A DNA stretch of 64,000 nucleotides from assembly GCF_016632335.1 (NCBI RefSeq), contig NZ_JAEPBG010000018.1, positions 46,244 through 110,243 of the forward strand, read 5' to 3'. The position numbers and the translations under genes are program-made. How positions within the stretch are numbered: the first letter of the stretch is position 1; the number at the start of each line of letters is the position of its first letter. This DNA comes from Noviherbaspirillum pedocola (lineage in GTDB: Bacteria; Pseudomonadota; Gammaproteobacteria; Burkholderiales; Burkholderiaceae_D). The notes under the pieces were generated by a model. The model saw only the letters and a program-made list of their open reading frames with translations, was not told the origin of the DNA and made no database searches. Positions 57,587 to 64,000 of the stretch are shown here, piece after piece.

Positions 57587-59191
57587 TTACAGAGAGTTGA
57601 TGTATTGCTGAGTGAAGAAATGCTCGAACTCGGTCCGCCGCGCTTCGGGAACAAAATCGATGGCGCTTTGCCCCTTGCGGTTCTTCTGCTCCGGGTCGGC
57701 GCCGAATCTAAGCAGCAGCTTGATGATCTCATCCGAACACTTTGTCTTGCAGGCATGCATCAGCGGCGTGATGCCCTCTCTATCGGGTTCGTTGATAACC
57801 AGATCGCCGTACTGGAGCGCATCAAACACGCGCTGGAAGTTGCTGCTCGCAATGGCATCAAAGAGCGTCTTCCTGTCCTGATTTTCGGGCTGTCTCCCCG
57901 CCTCGGCGTTGCGTGCGCGTCCTGCCGCATCGCTGCTCTTGCCTTCGAACTTATCGAAAAGGGCTTTGTAACGACCACTGTCTTGCGCGTTGGCCATGGA
58001 GATTGGGCTTCGCCCCTTGCGGTCTAATATGTCCGGTTTAGCGCCTGCATTAAGCAGCGCCTCGATAATCTTGTCAGGACAGCCTACCTTGCAGGCAATG
58101 AATAGCGGCGTCTCGCCTTTGTGATTGCGCTTGTTGACGTCCGCTCCGCTCTCAATGAGCAAACTCACGATGTCGGGAGCACGATTCGAAATGGCATGGA
58201 AGAGCGCGGTTTCGTTGTTTTTATCGCGCTGATCCACCTTCACATTCGCTTCAAGCGCTACCCGCACGGCATCGATCTTATTGCTACAGACTGCCGAAAT
58301 CAGCAGTCCCTGGTGCTTGTTATCCTTCTGACCCAGCTTTGATTCGAGCCGTGTCAGCGTCTGCATGCACTTCGCATTACCCTTCTCTGCGGCCATGAGC
58401 AGCGCGTTCTGCCCTCTTCCATTCACGATGTTGGCATTCAGTTCTAGCCGCTGCAGACTGATGATGCACAACTGCCCCTCGTCGTCGTCACTGTGCTGTG
58501 CGAAGTTCATCAAGGCCGTATTGCCCTTGTAGTCCTTCGCATTGATATCGGCGCCGCGCTGGGCGAGCAAAAGGACCAGATCGAGGTTGCCCTGAAAGGC
58601 CGCGCCGGTGATATGCGGTGTACCGTCATAAGCGCCGCCCGCATGGGCGCCAGCATCTAGCAAAGTCTCGACGAGGGATCTCCGTTCGTCGCGTTTCAGA
58701 CTTCTGTCGAAGACCATGCGGGCCATCAGGATATTCCTGCAGTCGGCGCTGACGTATTTCGCAGCGCCCTGTTCGATCATCCCTGCGAGGACATGGATGT
58801 CTCCTCGCGGCGCCTGTCGTTCCACCATGCCTATCGTCTCTGGTTTGCTGAAGTCCAGCCTCTCCGGCCCTGTCCGTGCCGGAGGTGTCGATAGCGCACT
58901 CGATGATGCGGATGAAGAAGACGGCGCAGCCTTTGGCTGCGTAGCTCCGTAAGCCGGCGAGTGGTTTTTAAGTTTGGGGACGGATGTCACAACGCGTGGC
59001 TGCGTGGAAGTGCTCGTCGTTGAGCTTTCGTCGATGAGTCTGGTGGCCTTGATACCACCCGTCACTGCATCGGCTCTTGAACGTGCCGACACCAACGGGC
59101 CATTACCTTTGTCTGCCGTTTTGGAATCGTTTGGCGGGGTATGCTGGGATGGAAACGTCGGTAGCTTCGAAGAAACTTTTGCGTCACTCAT
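57587..59191 (-). CDS. Ankyrin-repeat protein with disordered Ser/Thr-rich N-terminus (possible secreted effector)
   Basis: 534 residues from ATG 59191 (GGAGT upstream). Residues 1-110 are disordered and rich in Ser, Thr, Pro and Ala (SSTTSTSTQP, APSSSSASSSALS), without a signal peptide. From about residue 125 on there are eight or more ankyrin repeats; clear ones include LDLVLLLAQRGADINAKDYKGNTALMN, IVSLLIESGADVNKRNHKGETPLFIA and IIKLLLRFGADPEQKNRKGQSAIDF in outline. Third-position GC is lower than in neighbouring housekeeping genes, suggesting acquisition. Ankyrin proteins of this build are often effectors or periplasmic protectors. With the chaperone-linked genes 8 kb away I favour an effector, but this is inference. 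Confidence 0.8.
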   Translation of the reverse strand: MSDAKVSSKLPTFPSQHTPPNDSKTADKGNGPLVSARSRADAVTGGIKATRLIDESSTTSTSTQPRVVTSVPKLKNHSPAYGATQPKAAPSSSSASSSALSTPPARTGPERLDFSKPETIGMVERQAPRGDIHVLAGMIEQGAAKYVSADCRNILMARMVFDRSLKRDERRSLVETLLDAGAHAGGAYDGTPHITGAAFQGNLDLVLLLAQRGADINAKDYKGNTALMNFAQHSDDDEGQLCIISLQRLELNANIVNGRGQNALLMAAEKGNAKCMQTLTRLESKLGQKDNKHQGLLISAVCSNKIDAVRVALEANVKVDQRDKNNETALFHAISNRAPDIVSLLIESGADVNKRNHKGETPLFIACKVGCPDKIIEALLNAGAKPDILDRKGRSPISMANAQDSGRYKALFDKFEGKSSDAAGRARNAEAGRQPENQDRKTLFDAIASSNFQRVFDALQYGDLVINEPDREGITPLMHACKTKCSDEIIKLLLRFGADPEQKNRKGQSAIDFVPEARRTEFEHFFTQQYINSL

Positions 59192-59442
59192 GATGACCAA
59201 CTCCGGGGGCTAATTGTTCGTTTAAAGGAATTTTGATACTTGCAATTGGTGGCAAGCATCGCTGTTCCGTTGCATCAGCCTTAGCGATTACACAAGGCTT
59301 ATTAGTTGATTGCTTGCATTGCGACAGAATGCGAAACCGGTCAAATGCAAGCGTTCCGGACATGCCGCGCCTTCCCCAGCGCCCACGACCGCCGCCGTTT
59401 TGCCGTATGCTCCCCAGCCACGATCAATCACCGCAAACGAGC
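59192..59442. other. Divergent intergenic region
   Basis: 251 bp between the divergent ankyrin gene and the adenosyltransferase gene. It is AT-richer than its surroundings (TTTAAAGGAATTTTGATACTT near 59221-59240). Promoters for both genes are expected here, but no clean hexamer pair was found. Confidence 0.4.
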
Positions 59443-60000
59443 ATGGGCAACCGACTTTCAAAAATCGCGACCCGCACCGGGGACAACGGCAGCACCGGAC
59501 TGGGCGATGGCAGCAGGGTGGACAAGGACAATCTGCGGGTGGGGGCCATGGGCGATGTGGATGAAACCAATTCCCATATCGGCCTGCTGCTGTGCGAGGA
59601 CATGCCGCTGCCGCTGCGCGAGGAACTCGTCACGATTCAGCATGACCTGTTCGACCTCGGCGGCGAGCTGTGCATCCCCGGTTATCAGTTGATCCGGGAA
59701 GCGCACGTGGCGCGGCTCGATGCGCTGCTGGCGAAGTACAACGCCGATTTACCGGCGCTGGCCGATTTCATCCTGCCGGCCGGCTCGCGCGCGGCGGCCC
59801 AGGCGCATGTGTGCCGCACCGTGTGCCGCCGCGCCGAGCGCGCCATCGTCGCGCTGGGCAAGGCGGAAAAGCTCAACGAGGGTCCGCGTCATTACATGAA
59901 CCGGCTGTCGGACCTGATGTTCGTGCTGGCGCGGGTGCTGAATCGCTACGCCGGCGGCGGGGATGTGCTGTGGGAGAAGGAGCGGGACCGCTCGGCCTGA
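59443..60000 (+). CDS. pduO: ATP:cob(I)alamin adenosyltransferase, PduO type
   Basis: 185 residues from ATG 59443. Makes adenosylcobalamin from cob(I)alamin and ATP. The N-terminal ATP-binding loop is KIATRTGDNGSTGLGDGSRV, followed by VGAMGDVDETNSHIG, the helix motif CRTVCRRAERAIVAL and the C-terminal YMNRLSDLMFVLARVLN. This is the trimeric PduO/MMAB family, about the usual length. It lies alone between unrelated genes and no cobalamin riboswitch was noticed. Confidence 0.95.
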   Translation: MGNRLSKIATRTGDNGSTGLGDGSRVDKDNLRVGAMGDVDETNSHIGLLLCEDMPLPLREELVTIQHDLFDLGGELCIPGYQLIREAHVARLDALLAKYNADLPALADFILPAGSRAAAQAHVCRTVCRRAERAIVALGKAEKLNEGPRHYMNRLSDLMFVLARVLNRYAGGGDVLWEKERDRSA

Positions 60001-60026
60001 ACCGCTGCCGTGCAGCCCGCGCGGGC

Positions 60027-60374
60027 TCAGAGCCGGATGGCGGCCCGGTCCTCCATATCCGCGATGGCGGCTTCGGGAATGCCGTCGAACAGGTTTTTCA
60101 CCGTGACCGGGAGCGCCATCACGCACGCGTCGTTGATGCCTGCGGTCATCCGGTCGAGGTCGGCTTCGCTCAGCATGCTGGCGCGGTAGGTGAGCAGCAG
60201 CGCATAGGCATCGATCTTCTCTTCCGCAATCGGGATCGCGGCATCCCGCGCAGCCTGCGCCAGCAGGATGCGCCGAAACGGATAGCCGCCGGCGCGCATA
60301 ATGCGCGGCAACAGTTCGGGGTCGCTTTCGAAAACGGCTTTCAGATCGGCGGGCACTTCTCTAGTCTGGGTCAT
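60027..60374 (-). CDS. Small conserved-looking hypothetical protein
   Basis: 115 residues from ATG 60374 with ribosome site AGGGAG. I do not recognise a family. The sequence is helix-rich (DLKAVFESDPELLPRIMRAGGYPFRRILLAQAARDAAI, then AEEKIDAYALLLTYRASMLSEADLDRM in outline) and acidic, without signal peptide or membrane segment. GC-rich third positions and the ribosome site support a real gene. It converges on the adenosyltransferase gene with a 26-nt gap. Confidence 0.65.
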   Translation of the reverse strand: MTQTREVPADLKAVFESDPELLPRIMRAGGYPFRRILLAQAARDAAIPIAEEKIDAYALLLTYRASMLSEADLDRMTAGINDACVMALPVTVKNLFDGIPEAAIADMEDRAAIRL

Positions 60375-60589
60375 CGATGTTCTCCCTTCGATACGGGCTG
60401 GTGGGCTTGCTGTCGGCTGGGGTGGCTGCATGCTCACCATACCCCGGGCGGTCTCGGACAATTTTTGCAGTTGAATCAGCAGCGGGATCGTGGCTCATCG
60501 TTGGTAACCCGACCCGCGATCGCATTGCATGTCTGTGCGCGGCATCAATCCGGCAAAGCTATGCGCATGCCCTTGCCTTTCCGGCGCGC

Positions 60590-60615
60590 AAAAAGAGAAC
60601 GGCGCCGCAGCGCCG
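60590..60615 (-). terminator. Terminator of the xseB-ispA-dxs operon
   Basis: Read on the minus strand, a 6-bp GC stem CGGCGC/GCGCCG (60600-60605 and 60610-60615) is followed by TTCTCTTTTT. It lies about 25 nt beyond the dxs stop codon. Confidence 0.8.
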
Positions 60616-60640
60616 CTTTTACGCTTCTCCCGAAGCGGGA

Positions 60641-62509
60641 TCAGATGTTGTTCACTACCAGCCGCGGCTCCGTCTTGCCCAGCCGCTGCCGTATCGACGC
60701 GGCAATACCGGCGGCGTCCAGTCCGCATTGCGCCAAAAGCGTGGGCGCATCGCCATGATCGATGAAGCGGTCCGGCAAGCCGAGCTGCAGCAGCGGCTTG
60801 ACCACGCCTGCCGCGGCCAGCGCCTCGGCCACCGCGGAACCGGCGCCGCCCATGATCGCGCCCTCTTCCACCGTGACGATCAGATGGTGGCTTGCGGCCA
60901 GCTCGAGCACCAGCTCGGTGTCGAGCGGCTTGACGAAGCGCATGTCGGCCACCGTGGCATTCATACCCTCGGCCGCTCCCAGCGACGGCGCCACCATGGT
61001 GCCGAAAGCCAGGATCGCGACGTCGCGGCCCTTCCTGCGCACGACGCCCTTGCCCAGTGGCACGGTATCAAGCGCCTTGTCGACCACCGCGCCCACGCCG
61101 GCGCCACGCGGATAGCGCACTGCGGCGGGACCCGGATAGACATAGGCAGTAGAAAGCAGCTTGCGGCATTCGCTCTCATCTGACGGCGCGGCGATCACCA
61201 TGTTCGGAATGCAGCGCAGATAGGCCATGTCGTAATTGCCGGCATGGGTTGCGCCGTCGGCGCCGACCAAACCGGCGCGGTCGAGCGCGAAGGTGACGTC
61301 GAGGTTCTGCAGCGCCACATCGTGGATCAATTGGTCATAGCCGCGTTGCAGGAAGGTCGAATAGATCGCCACCACCGGCTTCAGGTTTTCGCAGGCCATG
61401 CCGGCGGCGAAGGTCACCGCGTGCTGCTCGGCAATGCCGACGTCGTAGTAGCGCTCGGGAAAGCGCTGCTCGAATTCCACCATGCCCGAGCCTTCGCGCA
61501 TCGCGGGCGTGATGCCGATCAGGCGCTCGTCCTTCTGCGCCATGTCGCACAGCCAATCGCCGAAGACTTGCGTGTAAGTCTTTTTCGCCGTGGTCGCCGG
61601 CTTGATGCCTTCGGCCGGATTGAACTTGCCCGGGCCGTGATACAGCACCGGGTCGGCTTCGGCCAGCTTGTAACCCTGGCCCTTCTTCGTGACCACGTGG
61701 AGGAACTGCGGGCCCTTCAGGTTGCGCAGGTTCTGCAATGTAGGCACCAGCGCGTCGAGGTCGTGGCCATCGATCGGGCCGATGTAGTTGAAGCCGAATT
61801 CCTCGAACATCGTCGCCGGCATCACCATGCCCTTGGCATGCTCCTCCAGGCGCTTGGCCAGCTCGAGCATCGGACCGGGCAGCACCGACTTGCCGACGCT
61901 GCGCGCGGCGGCGTAGAAGCGGCCCGACATCAGGCGCGCGAGATAGCGGTTCAGCGCGCCGACCGGCGGCGAAATCGACATGTCGTTGTCGTTCAAGACC
62001 ACCAGCAGGTTGATGTCTTCATGCACGCCGGCATTGTTCAGCGCCTCGAAGGCCATGCCCGCGGTCATCGCGCCGTCGCCGATCACGGCCACCGCATGGC
62101 GGTTCTCGCCTTTGGTTTTCGCGGCCAGGGCCATGCCCAGCGCGGCCGAGATCGAGGTCGAGGAATGCGCGGTGCCGAAGGTGTCGAACTCGCTTTCGTC
62201 GCGGCGCGGAAAGCCCGAGACGCCGTTCATCTGGCGCAGCGTGTGCATGCGCTCGCGCCGGCCGGTGAGAATCTTGTGCGGATAGGTTTGATGGCCGACG
62301 TCCCAGACGATGCGGTCTTCCGGCGTGTTGAACACGTAGTGCAGCGCGATCGTCAGTTCCACCGTGCCGAGGTTCGACGACAGGTGGCCGCCGGTCTTGG
62401 ACACCGAGTCGAGCAGGAAGGCGCGCAGCTCGTCGGCCAGCGGTTTCAACTGCGTGCGCGAGAGTCGCCGCAAATCGGACGGCGCATTGATGTTGTCGAG
62501 TAGGTCCAT
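60641..62509 (-). CDS. dxs: 1-deoxy-D-xylulose-5-phosphate synthase Dxs
   Basis: A 622-residue thiamine-diphosphate enzyme that condenses pyruvate and glyceraldehyde-3-phosphate in the first step of the MEP isoprenoid pathway. Motifs: [33 protein letters not shown], the ThDP motif [18 protein letters not shown] ... [35 protein letters not shown] and [15 protein letters not shown]. It starts 1 nt after the ispA stop, so the two isoprenoid genes are coupled. Confidence 0.98.
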   Translation of the reverse strand: MDLLDNINAPSDLRRLSRTQLKPLADELRAFLLDSVSKTGGHLSSNLGTVELTIALHYVFNTPEDRIVWDVGHQTYPHKILTGRRERMHTLRQMNGVSGFPRRDESEFDTFGTAHSSTSISAALGMALAAKTKGENRHAVAVIGDGAMTAGMAFEALNNAGVHEDINLLVVLNDNDMSISPPVGALNRYLARLMSGRFYAAARSVGKSVLPGPMLELAKRLEEHAKGMVMPATMFEEFGFNYIGPIDGHDLDALVPTLQNLRNLKGPQFLHVVTKKGQGYKLAEADPVLYHGPGKFNPAEGIKPATTAKKTYTQVFGDWLCDMAQKDERLIGITPAMREGSGMVEFEQRFPERYYDVGIAEQHAVTFAAGMACENLKPVVAIYSTFLQRGYDQLIHDVALQNLDVTFALDRAGLVGADGATHAGNYDMAYLRCIPNMVIAAPSDESECRKLLSTAYVYPGPAAVRYPRGAGVGAVVDKALDTVPLGKGVVRRKGRDVAILAFGTMVAPSLGAAEGMNATVADMRFVKPLDTELVLELAASHHLIVTVEEGAIMGGAGSAVAEALAAAGVVKPLLQLGLPDRFIDHGDAPTLLAQCGLDAAGIAASIRQRLGKTEPRLVVNNI

Positions 62510-62510
62510 G

Positions 62511-63398
62511 CTAGGTTTTCCGCAGCACGATCAGGTCCGCCAGTTCGCGCAACCTTCGTGCCCTGTCTCCAAATGGAAGCAGCGCGCGATGCGCTTCCTC
62601 CCTCAATTTCTGCGCCAGCGCGCGGGATTGTTCCAGGCCGAGTATCGATACATAGGTGGGCTTGTTGTCGGCCGCGTCCTTGCCGGCAGTCTTGCCCAGC
62701 GTCGTGGTGTCCTCGGTCGCGTCGAGCACGTCGTCGACCACCTGGAACGCCAGGCCGATTGCGGCCGCATAGGCATCGAGCGCCGCGGCTTCCCGCGCGT
62801 CCGGCAGCTTGCCGCAATAAGCCCCCAGCAGCACGGAGGCACGCAGCAGCGCGCCGGTCTTCTGCCGGTGCATGCGTTCCAGCTCGGCCAGCGACAGCGT
62901 GATGCCGACGCTGGCCAGGTCGATGGCCTGGCCGCCGCACATGCCGGCCGAACCCGACGCCTCGGCCAGCAGCCGCAGCATGGCCACGGTGCGCACGGCG
63001 TCGCCTGCGATTTGCGACAGCACCAGGAAAGCCTGCGACTGCAGCGCGTCGCCCACCAGCAGCGCCGTGGCTTCGTCATATTTCACATGCACCGTCGGCT
63101 TGCCGCGGCGCAGCGCATCGTCATCCATGCAGGGCATGTCGTCATGCACCAGCGAATACGCATGGATCATCTCGACCGCGGCGGCCGCGCGCGCGAGAGC
63201 ATCGCGGTCGGCGTCATGCAGTTCGCCGGCGGCGTACACCAGGAGCGGGCGTACCCGCTTGCCGCCGTCGAGCGCCGCATAGCGCATCGCCTCGTGCAGC
63301 CGCGCCGGCGGCTCGCCCGCCTGCGGCAGCAGCGTGGCCAGCGTGTCCTCGACGCCGGCCTGCACCTGGCGCATCCATGTGTCGAATGGCTGGCTCAT
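62511..63398 (-). CDS. ispA: Farnesyl diphosphate synthase IspA
   Basis: 295 residues. Makes farnesyl diphosphate from IPP and DMAPP/GPP. The first Asp-rich motif is in [17 protein letters not shown], and the second lies in [26 protein letters not shown] and [20 protein letters not shown] are also typical. The four-base overlap ATGA with xseB fixes its start. Confidence 0.97.
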   Translation of the reverse strand: MSQPFDTWMRQVQAGVEDTLATLLPQAGEPPARLHEAMRYAALDGGKRVRPLLVYAAGELHDADRDALARAAAAVEMIHAYSLVHDDMPCMDDDALRRGKPTVHVKYDEATALLVGDALQSQAFLVLSQIAGDAVRTVAMLRLLAEASGSAGMCGGQAIDLASVGITLSLAELERMHRQKTGALLRASVLLGAYCGKLPDAREAAALDAYAAAIGLAFQVVDDVLDATEDTTTLGKTAGKDAADNKPTYVSILGLEQSRALAQKLREEAHRALLPFGDRARRLRELADLIVLRKT

Positions 63399-63649
63399 TC
63401 GTCTTCCTCGCCGGCATCGCCGTCGGCGAAGGGTTTCAGCAAATCGCCTTCGAGCACCTTGACCTGGCTGTCGATGCGGTCGAGCTGGCCAGCGCAGAAC
63501 TTCACCAGTTCCGAGCCGCGACGATAAGCGGCAACCGACGCTTCCAACGGCAGTTCGCCGGCTTCCATGCGCGCGACCAGCTCTTCGAGCTCGGACATGG
63601 CTTCTTCGAACGAAGCGGGCTGCTGGCTGGAGACGGGTGTGCTTGCCAT
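63395..63649 (-). CDS. xseB: Exodeoxyribonuclease VII small subunit XseB
   Basis: 84 residues from ATG 63649, the usual length. A frame upstream to 63718 is open but unlike the family. The core ASFEEAMSELEELVARMEAGELPLEASVAAYRRGSELVKFC in outline matches XseB. It works with XseA (not in the window) to degrade single-stranded DNA. It is first in the operon with ispA and dxs, a common proteobacterial order. Confidence 0.94.
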   Translation of the reverse strand: MASTPVSSQQPASFEEAMSELEELVARMEAGELPLEASVAAYRRGSELVKFCAGQLDRIDSQVKVLEGDLLKPFADGDAGEEDE

Positions 63650-63882
63650 AGGGCTGATCGGGCTTTCTTCAGGATTCAGGGGGGACGGGCGCGGCGCTCG
63701 ATTACGCCGGGCGGACATGCAGTTTGACTCGGCATTCTAAAACAAACTCGCTGACCGGGCACCGATATTGTCCCGGAACAAGCTCTGGCGGTGATAGCAG
63801 CGCGCAGATTGCGTTCCAAAATGACATCGAATGGAGCGGAGCCGGCATTAATGGCACTCATGCCTGGCCAACTATTAAGAGC

Positions 63883-64000
63883 CTATTCCAGTAGGCCAAT
63901 TGCACGCCAGGTAATAACAGCGCACGCCAAATGAAGAAACGCAAGATAGGTTTTCGCCAGCTTTTCCCAACGAATCAGAACGCGGCGGAATCGGTTCATC
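63883..64000 (-). mobile_element. IS5-type transposase, C-terminal end, cut by the window edge
   Basis: The minus strand reads, from the right edge, NRFRRVLIRWEKLAKTYLAFL followed by HLACAVITWRAIGLLE and a TAG stop at 63883-63885. This RWEK...YLAFLHLACA ending is characteristic of IS5-family DDE transposases. The rest of the element lies outside. The element's end should fall within a few tens of bases to the left of the stop (around 63860-63882, CTATTAAGAGCCTATTCC), but the matching inverted repeat cannot be checked here. It inserts upstream of xseB. Confidence 0.82.

Overview
The window looks like a chromosomal segment of a GC-rich Gram-negative bacterium, most likely a betaproteobacterium of the order Burkholderiales and plausibly Oxalobacteraceae (Herbaspirillum, Noviherbaspirillum or Massilia type). 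This is inferred from gene content and order: yggS-proC divergent from pilTU, xseB-ispA-dxs, glcDEF, a kup transporter and a secreted beta-helix lipoprotein with a cysteine-rich module. No database search was possible.

Layout. 1-9.6 kb: the tail of an anion-type ABC transporter ATPase, a surface beta-helix lipoprotein, a type IB topoisomerase, the potassium transporter Kup, then a minus-strand pair of a radical SAM/SPASM protein and a FUSC membrane protein, and a small unknown gene. 9.7-22.5 kb: a complete minus-strand pelABCDEFG operon for the cationic exopolysaccharide Pel. 22.5-23.8 kb: an ORF6N gene broken by a frameshift, a 10-bp tandem repeat and a perfect 29-bp inverted repeat. 23.8-34.9 kb: a compact glycogen/alpha-glucan operon glgA-glgB-glgX-malQ-treY with no treZ. 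35.5-39.0 kb: a bacteriophytochrome histidine kinase with a stand-alone response regulator, then a VapBC toxin-antitoxin pair. 39.1-42.9 kb: proC and yggS, divergent from the twitching ATPases pilT and pilU.

43.1-50.0 kb is the least conventional part. Three large tandem genes of no recognised family (688, 618 and 665 residues) share the same hydrophobic core and five short motifs, although overall sequence similarity is low. A CesT-like type III secretion chaperone gene lies among them, ending 10 nt before the second. I read this as a chaperone-linked family of probable type III secretion substrates, possibly membrane-inserting. An ankyrin-repeat protein with a long Ser/Thr/Pro-rich N-terminus at 57.6-59.2 kb could be another substrate. 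No secretion apparatus gene is in the window.

50.1-57.4 kb: glycolate oxidase glcDEF, a complex inverted repeat with hexanucleotide arrays, a LysR regulator and a second FAD-linked oxidase of the D-lactate dehydrogenase type. 59.4-64 kb: a PduO-type cobalamin adenosyltransferase, a small unknown gene, the isoprenoid/DNA repair operon xseB-ispA-dxs, and the C-terminal end of an IS5-type transposase cut by the window edge.

How the parts relate: pel, pilTU, the bacteriophytochrome and the putative secreted proteins suggest a surface-attached, environment-sensing or host-associated lifestyle. The glycogen/trehalose-branch operon handles carbon storage, and glcDEF with the second oxidase feeds 2-hydroxyacids into respiration. 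No rRNA, tRNA or CRISPR array was seen.
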